Origin: Xaviernesmea oryzae
GTDB lineage: Bacteria; Pseudomonadota; Alphaproteobacteria; Rhizobiales; Rhizobiaceae
Assembly: GCF_900177415.1 (NCBI RefSeq)
Contig: NZ_FXAF01000006.1
Location: 1,574,001-1,638,000, forward strand
Length of the DNA: 64,000 nucleotides
Reading direction: 5' to 3'
Each line of letters begins with the position of its first letter. Position 1 is the stretch's first letter. Made by a program: the position numbers and the translations under genes. The notes under the pieces were generated by a model. The model ran no database searches, was not told the origin of the DNA, and saw only the letters and a list, made by a program, of their open reading frames with translations. Below, in pieces: positions 25,527-33,239 of the stretch.

Positions 25527-25835
25527 TCACGCCGCATTCAATGTCGGAATATTGCTGACATCCACCTCGCGTTCCGCATGCCAGGCGTCATAGGCGGCCT
25601 GCATCCGCAGCCAGATCGCCGCACCATCGCCGAACATCTTGCCGAGCCGGGCCGCGACATTCGGCGAGACAGGCTTGCGTTCGCGCAGGATGTCATAGAG
25701 CTGCTGGCGCGAGATGCCCAGAAGCTCGGCTATCTGCACCTTCGTCTTTCCCGTCGCCGGGATGATCTCCTCAAGCAGCGCGCCGGGATGGGAGGGGCAG
25801 CGCTGGATCGGTCGTTTCGGTTCATACTCCGCCAT
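25527..25835 (-). CDS. higA: HigA-family antitoxin
   Basis: A 102-residue Xre-type antitoxin. HPGALLEEIIPATGKTKVQI then AELLGISRQQLYDILRERKP shows the HigA start and the helix-turn-helix (about residues 20-55). It binds and neutralises the HigB RNase and represses the operon. GGGGAG is eight bases before the ATG at 25835. It follows higB by 27 bases, the toxin-first order normal for HigBA. Confidence 0.9.
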   Translation of the reverse strand: MAEYEPKRPIQRCPSHPGALLEEIIPATGKTKVQIAELLGISRQQLYDILRERKPVSPNVAARLGKMFGDGAAIWLRMQAAYDAWHAEREVDVSNIPTLNAA

Positions 25836-25862
25836 AGACGTCACTCCCCGGTTTATACCCTT

Positions 25863-26141
25863 TTAATGATACTGCTCGAAATCGACGCGGACAGCATCCT
25901 TGCCGTCGAATTCGAATGTGATGCACAATGGTCCGTTGACATGAACGGTATAGCGCGTTGGATTGAACCCATGCAGGGCGTGAAAATCAAAGCCTGGCAG
26001 ATTCATATCCTCCGGGCGTTCTGCCACTTCGAGACGGTCCAGCCGCGCGAGGATGCGTTTGTGCATCTTTGCGTCGATCTTGCCCGTCTTGCCTGCCTCG
26101 AACAAAGCGGCAAGGGCTTTGCTCTTGAATGATTTGATCAT
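25863..26141 (-). CDS. higB: HigB/RelE-family toxin
   Basis: A 92-residue ribosome-dependent mRNA endonuclease of the RelE superfamily. MIKSFKSKALAALFEAGKTG and RLDRLEVAERPEDMNLPG, then NPTRYTVHVNGPLCITFEF, follow the HigB pattern; the C-terminus ends VDFEQYH with the terminal His kept. Toxin gene precedes antitoxin. A perfect inverted repeat lies immediately upstream of the start. Confidence 0.92.
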   Translation of the reverse strand: MIKSFKSKALAALFEAGKTGKIDAKMHKRILARLDRLEVAERPEDMNLPGFDFHALHGFNPTRYTVHVNGPLCITFEFDGKDAVRVDFEQYH

Positions 26142-26146
26142 GCGGC

Positions 26147-26167
26147 ATGTAAGTATGTAGCTTACAT
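26147..26167. promoter_or_regulatory. HigBA operator candidate
   Basis: ATGTAAG-TATGTAG-CTTACAT, a perfect 7-base inverted repeat with a 7-base spacer, starting six bases upstream of the higB ATG. It is where a HigA dimer would be expected to bind. Its position overlaps the probable ribosome-binding site and promoter. Confidence 0.6.
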
Positions 26168-26246
26168 CTCGTCAAGGGATGTCAGCAGGAAATTTACATC
26201 CATCCCGACAAGCTCGCGCTGCGGCAGCTCGTACGCCAATATTGTA

Positions 26247-26284
26247 AAAGTATTGTATTTTATCGTATACTTTAGTCAAAGGAG
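26247..26284 (+). promoter_or_regulatory. ParDE promoter/operator and ribosome-binding site
   Basis: An AT-rich patch with the inverted repeat AAAGTAT (26247-26253) and ATACTTT (26267-26273) ends in the Shine-Dalgarno sequence AAAGGAG, six bases before the parD ATG. The inverted repeat is a likely ParD operator, in line with the autorepression known for this family. Confidence 0.5.
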
Positions 26285-26290
26285 CATGCG

Positions 26291-26551
26291 ATGGCACGCG
26301 CGAAGACGTTCTCCCTCGGCGACACCTATGACGGCATTCTGGCCGATCTCGTCAAGAACGGCCGTTTCGGCACGGAGACGGAAGCCGTTCGCGCCGGCAT
26401 CCGCATGCTTGCAGACTACGAGATGCGGATGCAATCGCTGCGGCAGGCGATCCATGCAGCGGATGCGGAAATCGAGGCGGGTCTGGGCAAGGAATATGTT
26501 TCCGGCGCCGATCTGCTCGCCGATGTCATGAACGAAGGCGACGACCATTAG
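26291..26551 (+). CDS. parD: ParD-family antitoxin
   Basis: An 86-residue ribbon-helix-helix antitoxin. The RHH region is KTFSLGDTYDGILADLVKNG, then RFGTETEAVRAGIRMLADYE at about residues 25-45. The rest is the flexible toxin-wrapping tail (IEAGLGKEYVSGADLLADVM). Strong SD six bases upstream. Its stop (TAG 26549-26551) overlaps the apparent ATT start of parE. Divergent from higBA. Confidence 0.92.
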   Translation: MARAKTFSLGDTYDGILADLVKNGRFGTETEAVRAGIRMLADYEMRMQSLRQAIHAADAEIEAGLGKEYVSGADLLADVMNEGDDH

Positions 26552-26849
26552 CGGCCCGAAACGCCTCGTCGTCGCACCGCTGGCACGCGCGGACCTGCGC
26601 GCCATCCGCCGCTACTTTGCCGAAAGCAGCCCGTTCTATGCACAGGAATTCATGGCGGACATTACTGCCAAGATCGCCTGGATCGCCGAAGTGGATTTCA
26701 CCGGTTCGCCGCGTGACCACATCTCACCGGGATTGCGGAGTTTCCCCTATCGACAGCGCTGCATCTACTATCGTTCCCATCCCGACCGGATCGTGATCCT
26801 TCGCGTCATGCACATGGCGCAGGACGTGAAGCCGCGGGATTTCGAATAG
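26547..26849 (+). CDS. parE: ParE-family toxin with apparent ATT start
   Basis: A 100-residue RelE/ParE-superfamily toxin; characterised ParE proteins poison DNA gyrase. Seen: [20 protein letters not shown] at the N-terminus, [17 protein letters not shown] in the middle and [11 protein letters not shown] at the end. The conserved N-terminus is open in frame, but there is no ATG, GTG or TTG before it. ATT at 26547 is placed eight bases after GAAGG, at the parD stop. ATG 26652 would delete the first third of the fold. Either ATT is the start or the toxin lost its start codon. Confidence 0.85.
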   Translation: MSGPKRLVVAPLARADLRAIRRYFAESSPFYAQEFMADITAKIAWIAEVDFTGSPRDHISPGLRSFPYRQRCIYYRSHPDRIVILRVMHMAQDVKPRDFE

Positions 26850-26856
26850 GCACCCC

Positions 26857-27183
26857 ATGAAAACCTACGCCCTCTACGCCTTTGCCGCTCTTGCCGAGAT
26901 TGCCGGCTGCTTCGCCTTCTGGGCCTGGCTCCGGCTTGGAAAGCCCGTCTGGTGGCTGGCGCCGGGCATGGTTTCGCTCGTCCTCTTCGCCTGGGCCCTG
27001 GCGCTGGTGCCGAGCGAGGCGGCCGGGCGCGCCTATGCGGCCTATGGCGCGATCTATATCCTCGCCTCCATCCTCTGGCTCTGGGCCGTGGAAGCGCGAG
27101 TGCCGGACCGCTGGGATGTCATCGGCGTCGCCGTCTGCCTGGCGGGCGGGGCGATCATCCTCTTCGGGCCCAGAAGCGCATAG
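26857..27183 (+). CDS. YnfA family small membrane protein (UPF0060)
   Basis: A 108-residue inner-membrane protein with four hydrophobic segments. [20 protein letters not shown] and [16 protein letters not shown] are hallmarks of YnfA/UPF0060, a family distantly like small multidrug resistance proteins and reported as efflux-related in enterobacteria. It starts seven bases after parE on the same strand, probably by chance adjacency. Confidence 0.93.
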   Translation: MKTYALYAFAALAEIAGCFAFWAWLRLGKPVWWLAPGMVSLVLFAWALALVPSEAAGRAYAAYGAIYILASILWLWAVEARVPDRWDVIGVAVCLAGGAIILFGPRSA

Positions 27184-27230
27184 GCGCCGAACTGCTTGAC
27201 CCGTTTCCGGGGCGATGCCATGAAGTCGGC

Positions 27231-27998
27231 ATGTGCGGACGCTACGCCCTGACGGCGACCCCCAGGGATATTTCGGAATTCTTCGGCCTGCTGGATCTCG
27301 ACGATTTTCCGGCCCGCTACAATATCGCCCCAACGCAGCCGATCCTCGTCGTCACGGCGTCGGAAAGGGCTGGGCCCGGCAGCAATCTGCCGGAGCGTCG
27401 TGCCTTTCTCGCCCGCTGGGGTTTTCTCCCCGGCTGGGTGAAGGACCCGAAGGAATTCCCGCTGCTGATCAACGCGCGCTCCGAGACGGCGATCGAAAAG
27501 GCATCGTTCCGCGCCGCCATGCGCCACCGCCGCATCCTCATCCCCGCGTCCGGCTTCTACGAGTGGCGCCGGCCGCCGAAGGAGACGGGGGTCAAGCCGC
27601 AGGCCTATTGGGTGCGCCCGAGGAAGGGCGGCGTCATCGCCTTTGCCGGGCTGATGGAGACCTGGTCTTCCGCCGACGGTTCAGAAGTCGATACCGCCGC
27701 GATCATGACGACCAGGGCGAATGCCGCGATCCGCCACATCCACGATCGCATGCCGGTCGTCATCCAGCCGGAGGATTTCGAGCGCTGGCTCGACTGCAAG
27801 ACGCGCGAGCCGCGCGAGGTGACGGACCTGATGCGGCCGGTGCAGGAGGATTTCTTCGAGGCGCTGCCGGTTTCGGACCTGGTCAATAAGGTCGCCAACA
27901 TGGGGCCGGAACTCCAGAAACCGGTCGCGGTCGCCTCCCCGGAAGAGGAACCGCCGAAGAAGCCGAAGCCCGACCAATCGCAGTTGTCGCTCTTCTGA
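27231..27998 (+). CDS. SOS response-associated peptidase, YedK/HMCES family
   Basis: A 255-residue SRAP-domain protein. The catalytic Cys2 is exposed after removal of Met1 (MCGRYALT), with the conserved NIAPTQPI, INARSET, ASGFYEWR and HDRMPVV segments. YedK/HMCES proteins form a thiazolidine cross-link with abasic sites in single-stranded DNA, shielding them. ATG 27231 gives the obligatory Cys2. The C-terminal tail is Pro/Lys-rich and ends QLSLF, which resembles a sliding-clamp-binding motif. Confidence 0.95.
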   Translation: MCGRYALTATPRDISEFFGLLDLDDFPARYNIAPTQPILVVTASERAGPGSNLPERRAFLARWGFLPGWVKDPKEFPLLINARSETAIEKASFRAAMRHRRILIPASGFYEWRRPPKETGVKPQAYWVRPRKGGVIAFAGLMETWSSADGSEVDTAAIMTTRANAAIRHIHDRMPVVIQPEDFERWLDCKTREPREVTDLMRPVQEDFFEALPVSDLVNKVANMGPELQKPVAVASPEEEPPKKPKPDQSQLSLF

Positions 27999-28050
27999 TC
28001 CCTCCGCTTTTCTTCTCCGATCCCTCCGTTTTCTTCAAACAGACAATCCC

Positions 28051-28674
28051 ATGAACCTGCTCTCCGCCGGCCTTTCCGGCCTCGCGCTCGGCGCCTCGCT
28101 CATCGTCGCCATCGGTGCCCAGAACGCATTCATCCTGCGCCAGGGTCTCATCCGCAGCCACGTCTTCGTGCTCTGCTTCATCTGCGCGCTGTCGGACGCG
28201 CTGCTGATCGCCGCGGGCGTCGGCGGCCTCGGCACGATCGTCTCGCAATCGCCGGTGCTGATCTCGGTGGTGACGCTCGGCGGCGCGGCCTTCCTCGGCA
28301 CATATGCGGCGATGGCCTTCCGCCGTGCGGCGAAGCCGGGCGCCATGGTGGCGGGCGCGCCGGAAGCGATGGGGCTGAAGGCGGCGGTGCTCACCTGCCT
28401 CGCCTTCACCTTCCTCAACCCGCATGTCTACCTGGATACGGTCGTGCTGCTCGGCAGCCTGTCGGCGGCCTTCGAAGGCGTGGAACGCGTGGCCTATGGC
28501 GCCGGCGCGGCGATCGCCTCGTTCCTCTGGTTCTTCGGGCTGGGCTATGGGGCGCGGTTCTTGGCACCGCTCTTTGCCAGACCCGCCGCCTGGCGGGTTC
28601 TGGATGTCGTCATCGGCGTGGTGATGGGGCTGCTTGCGCTGGGGCTCTTGTTGAGCTTCCTGCGGGGCGGATGA
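28051..28674 (+). CDS. LysE/ArgO-family amino-acid exporter
   Basis: A 207-residue membrane protein with six helices. IVAIGAQNAFILRQGLIRSH and AFTFLNPHVYLDTVVLLGSL are diagnostic for the LysE/ArgO branch, which exports basic amino acids (arginine, lysine). The two conserved Pro/Asn features are present. Starts at ATG 28051. No LysR-type regulator is adjacent, so control cannot be inferred. Convergent with the small gene at 28682. Confidence 0.93.
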   Translation: MNLLSAGLSGLALGASLIVAIGAQNAFILRQGLIRSHVFVLCFICALSDALLIAAGVGGLGTIVSQSPVLISVVTLGGAAFLGTYAAMAFRRAAKPGAMVAGAPEAMGLKAAVLTCLAFTFLNPHVYLDTVVLLGSLSAAFEGVERVAYGAGAAIASFLWFFGLGYGARFLAPLFARPAAWRVLDVVIGVVMGLLALGLLLSFLRGG

Positions 28675-28681
28675 GGCGGGC

Positions 28682-28819
28682 TCAGCCGGTCGGGGTGAGC
28701 TTCGGCTTGCGCTTCAGCATCAGGGCGGCGGCAACCACGGCCTTCAGCCCCAGCGGGCGGTAGGGCGTCGTCGGTTCCGGCTTGGCTTCGGTCTTCGTCT
28801 CTGGCTTGTCGGTGCTCAT
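28682..28819 (-). CDS. 45-residue hypothetical protein
   Basis: A small basic protein: a Thr/Lys/Glu-rich first half (MSTDKPETKTEAKPEPTTPY), then RPLGLKAVVAAALMLKRKPK. GAGGAG is six bases before the ATG. A longer frame to 28876 adds residues without a start signal. The C-terminal segment could be a short amphipathic helix. No family recognised. Confidence 0.6.
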   Translation of the reverse strand: MSTDKPETKTEAKPEPTTPYRPLGLKAVVAAALMLKRKPKLTPTG

Positions 28820-28990
28820 GGCTGTCTCCTCACACACGCGAATCTCTGCATTGCCTGCAATCGCGCCTGTCCGCATAAAAGCGGGCGGAATCGTGGCCGA
28901 AGAGCCGGCGCCATCGCCGGCCCTTCATAGAACTGTCATCTTGTCGGAAACTGTTGCGCGGAAGTTTCAACTTACGCCGCTCAAACGGTT

Positions 28991-29809
28991 TTACACGTTC
29001 GCACTGTCATCCTCGATTGTAATCGTGCCGTAGCGGCGCTGCCAGGCGCGGGCGCTGAAGGGCAGTACGCAGAGATAGGCGACGACGGTGATCGACAGCA
29101 CCTGCCAGGTATAGCTCATCAAGAGCGCCACATAGAGCACCACGCCGAGCAGGATGGGCAGCATGAGGTCGCGGCGGATGCGGCGCGACTTGCCGGACCA
29201 GACCGGCAGGCGGGAAACGAGCAGGTAGCCGATCAGCACCGTATAGGCGACGCTTCCATAGACGAAGAGGGGCGTGGGCTCGACCCCGAGGAAGCCGAGA
29301 TAGACCGGCAGCAGCACCAGCATGGCGCCCATCGGGGCGGGCACGCCGACAAAGAATTCCGATTGCCAGGGAGCCTTCACGTCACGCTCGGCCATGACAT
29401 TGAAACGGGCAAGGCGAAGGCCGGCCGCGATGGCATAGAGGAGGGCGGCGATCCAGCCCGGCGAACGGGCGTTGTCGAGCAGGAATGCGTAGGAGACGAG
29501 CGCCGGCGCCACGCCGAAATTGATGATGTCGGCAAGCGAATCCATCTGCACGCCGAATTTCGACGTGGCCTTGAGGAGACGCGCGACGCGCCCGTCTATG
29601 CCGTCCAGGAAGGCCGCCAGCAGCACCATGGCGACGGCCAGCTCGTAGCGGCCCTCGAAGGCGAGCCTTATGCCGGTCAGGCCCGCGCAGATGGCGAGCA
29701 CGGTGATGAGGTTCGGCACCATGAGCCGGAGCGGGATTTCGCGCAGGCGCGGGCCGCGGGCCTCGTCATGGGCGCGGGGCGGTTCGGAAGGCGAGGGGGA
29801 GTTCTCCAT
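28991..29809 (-). CDS. pssA: CDP-diacylglycerol-serine O-phosphatidyltransferase
   Basis: A 272-residue membrane enzyme making phosphatidylserine from CDP-diacylglycerol and L-serine. The CDP-alcohol phosphotransferase motif DG..AR........G...D...D is visible as DGIDGRVARLLKATSKFG followed by VQMDSLAD at about residues 75-105. About eight hydrophobic segments. ATG 29809 is the start, 20 bases after the psd stop, so psd and pssA form one operon for phosphatidylethanolamine synthesis. Confidence 0.95.
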   Translation of the reverse strand: MENSPSPSEPPRAHDEARGPRLREIPLRLMVPNLITVLAICAGLTGIRLAFEGRYELAVAMVLLAAFLDGIDGRVARLLKATSKFGVQMDSLADIINFGVAPALVSYAFLLDNARSPGWIAALLYAIAAGLRLARFNVMAERDVKAPWQSEFFVGVPAPMGAMLVLLPVYLGFLGVEPTPLFVYGSVAYTVLIGYLLVSRLPVWSGKSRRIRRDLMLPILLGVVLYVALLMSYTWQVLSITVVAYLCVLPFSARAWQRRYGTITIEDDSANV

Positions 29810-29829
29810 GCGGCTCTCTCGTCCTTCGC

Positions 29830-30531
29830 TCAGGTGCGTCGGCTGATGGTCGGGCCTTTGGCCGAGCCGAATTCCGCAAGCACGGTCTCGCCGCCGATGG
29901 CGAGCTGGCCGACGGAGACGCGCGGCTGGGCTCCTGCCGGCACGAAGACGTCGAGCCGCGAGCCGAAACGGATGAGGCCGAAGCGCTCGCCGGCATTGAC
30001 CGGTTCGGTCGGCTTCACCCAGCAGACGATGCGCCGCGCCACCAGGCCGGCGATCTGCACGACGCCGATCTTGCCGTGACGGCTTTCGATGACGAGGCCG
30101 TTGCGCTCGTTGTCCTCGGAGGCCTTGTCGAGCTCGGCATTGACGAACTGGCCGGGCCGATATTCGATGCGGGTCACCTGGCCGCGCACCGGCGAGCGGT
30201 TGATGTGGCAGTCGAAGACGTTCATGAACACGGAAATGCGCAGCATCGGCTCGGAGCCGAGCTCGAGCTCGGCCGGCGGCACGACCATCGCGACATGGCT
30301 GATCTTCCCGTCGGCGGGGCTCAGCACGAGGTCGTCGTCCTGCGGCACGGCGCGTTCCGGATCGCGGAAGAAATAGGCGCACCAGAGCGTCAGCACGAGC
30401 CCGACCCAGAACAGCGGTTCGAAAATCCAGCCGAGGATCAGCGAGGCGATGAAGAAGGCGGCGACGAAGACATAGCCTTCCTTATGGATCGGCACGAGCG
30501 TGTTGCGGATGGTGTCGAAGAGATTGATCAA
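29830..30531 (-). CDS. psd: Phosphatidylserine decarboxylase proenzyme
   Basis: A 233-residue proenzyme of the short (type II) class. It self-cleaves within [10 protein letters not shown] near residue 190, turning the Ser into the pyruvoyl group used to decarboxylate phosphatidylserine. Two hydrophobic N-terminal segments anchor it. [14 protein letters not shown] is the conserved His-containing region. The start is TTG 30531, nine bases after GGAG; the N-terminus [20 protein letters not shown] fits rhizobial Psd. Confidence 0.95.
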   Translation of the reverse strand: MINLFDTIRNTLVPIHKEGYVFVAAFFIASLILGWIFEPLFWVGLVLTLWCAYFFRDPERAVPQDDDLVLSPADGKISHVAMVVPPAELELGSEPMLRISVFMNVFDCHINRSPVRGQVTRIEYRPGQFVNAELDKASEDNERNGLVIESRHGKIGVVQIAGLVARRIVCWVKPTEPVNAGERFGLIRFGSRLDVFVPAGAQPRVSVGQLAIGGETVLAEFGSAKGPTISRRT

Positions 30532-30615
30532 CCCTGGTTCTCCTGAGGCATGTCGCGCAAAAGTGCGTGGTTTTGCGATGACGGCATGCGAAACGCAAAA
30601 TGGTCAGCGGGAACT

Positions 30616-30646
30616 GACTACAGAAAAACCGTTTTGGCGGCAATGC
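30616..30646. repeat. Direct repeat, left copy
   Basis: Reads GACTACAGAAAAACCG then TTTTGGCGGCAATGC. A near-identical 33-base copy is at 31397-31429, in the same orientation. The pair encloses the YciI gene and a 42-codon ORF. No inverted repeats or recombinase are next to it. Confidence 0.55.
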
Positions 30647-30735
30647 GGTTCCGTCGCCGCAACTTCAGGGATCGGTGATGGCCTCGCCTACGGCACCCCG
30701 GCTGCGCCAAGGACAGCAGCCGGCGCGCCGAAGGT

Positions 30736-31119
30736 TTAGCCCTCGTCCCCGGATGCCAGGGGCGCGCCGGGCAGATAAAGCAGGATCGGCCGGATCTCGT
30801 AGACTGCGGTCGGATTGGCGCGCCGCAGCTCGCGCGCCGCCGCGACCGCGTCGTCGAGGGTCGGAAAGTCCACGACATAGAAGCCGAGCAGCTGTTCCTT
30901 GGTTTCGGCAAAGGGGCCGTCCGTGACGATGCCGTCACCCTTTCCCCGCAAGGTCACGGCGCGTTCCGTCGGGCCAAGCCGCGCGGCAGGCCCCAGATGC
31001 TTCTGCTTGACGAGACGGTCGTTGACCTGGAGCAGCTCGGCCATCAGCGCCGCATCCTCCTCCTTGGACCAGGATTCGACCACCCCTTCTGCGTGATAGG
31101 CCAGTATGGCGTAATACAT
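30736..31119 (-). CDS. YciI-family (DGPF domain) protein
   Basis: A 127-residue protein of the YCII-related fold. The conserved GIVTDGPFAETKEQLLGFYV, with the DGPF motif, lies at about residues 62-82; MYYAILAYHAEG opens the ferredoxin-like fold. Relatives are often found with ECF sigma factors, but none is here. GGGAGG is seven bases before the ATG. Enclosed by a direct repeat pair. Confidence 0.9.
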   Translation of the reverse strand: MYYAILAYHAEGVVESWSKEEDAALMAELLQVNDRLVKQKHLGPAARLGPTERAVTLRGKGDGIVTDGPFAETKEQLLGFYVVDFPTLDDAVAAARELRRANPTAVYEIRPILLYLPGAPLASGDEG

Positions 31120-31201
31120 GGATCGTTCCTCCCTTGTGGATCCGTCAATTCCCGCCGGCCGGGTTCCGTCCGGCGCAGCGCAAGCCCCGTCGGCGTGGCC
31201 T

Positions 31202-31330
31202 CTACTGCTCCACGAGCCCGAGCCACGTCGTCAGCGCGAGGAGCGGCGAGCCGTAGAACGTAAGGACGAGCAGATAGGCAAGCGCGACGCCGCCGAATAC
31301 CGCCATTCTCTTGTTAAGATATCTCTTCAT
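31202..31330 (-). CDS. 42-residue membrane peptide
   Basis: A short ORF coding for MKRYLNKRMAVFGGVALAYL and then a second hydrophobic stretch, ending WLGLVEQ. Positive N-terminus and one transmembrane helix, with possible amphipathic C-terminal end. The ribosome-binding site is weak (GGGACGAACGG). It lies just upstream of yciI on the same strand. Confidence 0.4.
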   Translation of the reverse strand: MKRYLNKRMAVFGGVALAYLLVLTFYGSPLLALTTWLGLVEQ

Positions 31331-31632
31331 CCGTTCGTCCCGGTTTGGATTGCGGTCTGCAGCCGATTGACGTTCGGCTCGACCTTCGAAGGCCCCGACT
31401 AGCAGAAAAACCGGTTCGGCGGCAAATGCACATTCCCGGCCCGCCCGTGCCGTCTCGTCAGCGCGGCGCCAGCCCGCTGCTTTAAACGCTCACATTCAAT
31501 TGAAGCCATAAACGAACAGTTGCAGCACGGCATGCTGGTTTTCCTGTTAAGGAATCGGCGGGCCACCGCGTCTGGTGCGGACATTCAAGTCATTGTTTTC
31601 AATTAAACATTATAAGAATCGAAAGGTAGATT
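31331..31632. other. AT-richer intergenic region
   Basis: A divergent gap of 302 bases. It holds the right copy of the direct repeat (31397-31429) and an AT-rich leader (about 31480-31632) before the methyltransferase gene, with AAAGGTAG as ribosome-binding site. The leader includes AATTAAACATTATAAG near 31600, a probable promoter region. No tRNA or ORF is supported. Confidence 0.45.
31397..31429. repeat. Direct repeat, right copy
   Basis: Reads GACTAGCAGAAAAACCGG then TTCGGCGGCAAATGC. It aligns with 30616-30646 with two single-base gaps and a few mismatches. Same orientation, about 780 bases apart. Confidence 0.55.
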
Positions 31633-33180
31633 ATGCAGCACTGGACGTCGGGATATGTCGAGGGATTGGACTACACGCATGGTTTTTACCGCGAACTGAC
31701 GCCGGCCTTGCTTGCGCTTGCCGCCCTGTCTCGCGGGCAGCGGTTCAATCTGGCGGCACCGCATCTCAAATATTGCGAACTCGGCTGCGGCCAGGGGTTT
31801 TCCGTCAATCTTCTGGCGGCGGCCAATCCCGGGATCGAATTCCATGCGAACGATTTCAATCCGGCGCATATCGCCGGCGCGCGCAGCCTTGCGAGTGAAG
31901 CCGGTTTGAAGAACGTGCATTTCTACGAGCACGCCTTTGCGGATTTCGCAGACGAACCCGCTTTGCCGGCCGATGGTTTCGACATCATCGCGCTGCACGG
32001 CATTTATAGCTGGGTCTCGGCGGAGAACCGGCGGCATGTGATCGATTTCGTCGCGAGGAAGCTGAAGCCCGGCGGGCTCGTCTATGTCAGCTACAACGCG
32101 CTGCCCGGCTGGGCGGCGGCCATGCCGCTGCGGCGCATTCTGGTCGATTCCGCCGCGAGGCAGGCCGGGCCGATCGGTCCGCGCATCGACGAGGCGCTGG
32201 CGTTCGCCGATTCGCTTCTGAAAGCCGAGGCCGGCTATTTCCGGCAGAACTCGGCGGTGGGCTCGCGGCTCGGCTCGATGATGCCCATGTCGCGCAACTA
32301 TCTCGCCCATGAATATTTCAATCGCGACTGGACGCCCTTCTATTTCGAGGACGTGGCGGCGGAGCTCTCTTCCGCCAAGCTTTCCTACCTGGGCACCGTC
32401 AACCTGCTCGACCATGTCGACGAGATCTCGCTGACGGAAGGGCAGCAGAAGCTGCTGCAGGCGGAAACCGATCCCCTGCGCCGCGAGACCCTGCGCGACT
32501 TCCTGGTGAACGAGCTGTTCCGCAAGGATCTGTTTGCCAAGGGGGCCTTGCCGCATACGTTCCGCAGCGCTTGCGGCGTCTGGCTGGAAACGCGGTTTGC
32601 CCTTTCGGTGGCGCGCCCGCATGTACCTCCGACGATCAAGGGAGCGCGCGGCCGGATCGAGCTGCACGAAGCCTCCTACACGCCGATCCTAGATGCCTTC
32701 GCCGGCGGACCGATCACGATCCGCGAGCTCCTGACGCGGGGCGGCGGCCTCGGCATGAGCTGGGAGCAGGTGACCCGCGCCCTGACCGTCCTGGTCGGCG
32801 CCGGCCATCTGCAGCCGTGCCTGCCGGAGGAGGGCGAGGACCTGCGCGTGGAAAGCTGCCGCGCCTTCAATCTCGCCGTCTGCAAGCGCGCCGAGGACAG
32901 CGAGGATCTGCAGTTTCTTGCCTCGCCCGTCACCGGCGGCGGGCTGTTCCTGGACCGGTTCGAACAGCTCTTCCTCCTCGCGATCGGCGAGGGGCTTCGG
33001 GAGCCGGGGCAATGGGCGGGCCTTGCCTGGCGTATCCTGGGGCCTCAGGGCCAGAGGCTTCTGAAGGACGGAAAGCCCCTGGAAACGGCGGAGGAGAATA
33101 TCGCCGAGCTCTGCGCCCGGGCGGAAAAATTCGCAGAGGTGCGGTTGCCTGTCTGCGAACAGCTCAAGATCGTTTTCTGA
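31633..33180 (+). CDS. SAM-dependent methyltransferase with regulatory domain
   Basis: A 515-residue protein. The N-terminal class I methyltransferase domain has motif I ELGCGQG (about residue 50), an acidic loop HANDFNPAHIAGA, motif IV GFDIIALHGIYSWV and LKPGGLVYVSYNALPGW. The remaining part (about 220-515) fits the methyltransferase regulatory domain family (PF10119). The methylated substrate is unknown. Preceded by AAAGGTAG and an AT-rich leader. It is a single-gene unit, convergent with the Atm1-type exporter. Confidence 0.88.
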   Translation: MQHWTSGYVEGLDYTHGFYRELTPALLALAALSRGQRFNLAAPHLKYCELGCGQGFSVNLLAAANPGIEFHANDFNPAHIAGARSLASEAGLKNVHFYEHAFADFADEPALPADGFDIIALHGIYSWVSAENRRHVIDFVARKLKPGGLVYVSYNALPGWAAAMPLRRILVDSAARQAGPIGPRIDEALAFADSLLKAEAGYFRQNSAVGSRLGSMMPMSRNYLAHEYFNRDWTPFYFEDVAAELSSAKLSYLGTVNLLDHVDEISLTEGQQKLLQAETDPLRRETLRDFLVNELFRKDLFAKGALPHTFRSACGVWLETRFALSVARPHVPPTIKGARGRIELHEASYTPILDAFAGGPITIRELLTRGGGLGMSWEQVTRALTVLVGAGHLQPCLPEEGEDLRVESCRAFNLAVCKRAEDSEDLQFLASPVTGGGLFLDRFEQLFLLAIGEGLREPGQWAGLAWRILGPQGQRLLKDGKPLETAEENIAELCARAEKFAEVRLPVCEQLKIVF

Positions 33181-33239
33181 GAAAAGACCGCGACGATCTG
33201 CCGGCAAGCCTTCTTCGCAGGAGGGCTTGACCGGGCGGG

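Noticed and set aside
27883..28425. 180-codon frame antisense to the ArgO-like gene
   Set aside because: Composition of a shadow frame; six-helix LysE protein on the other strand is clear.
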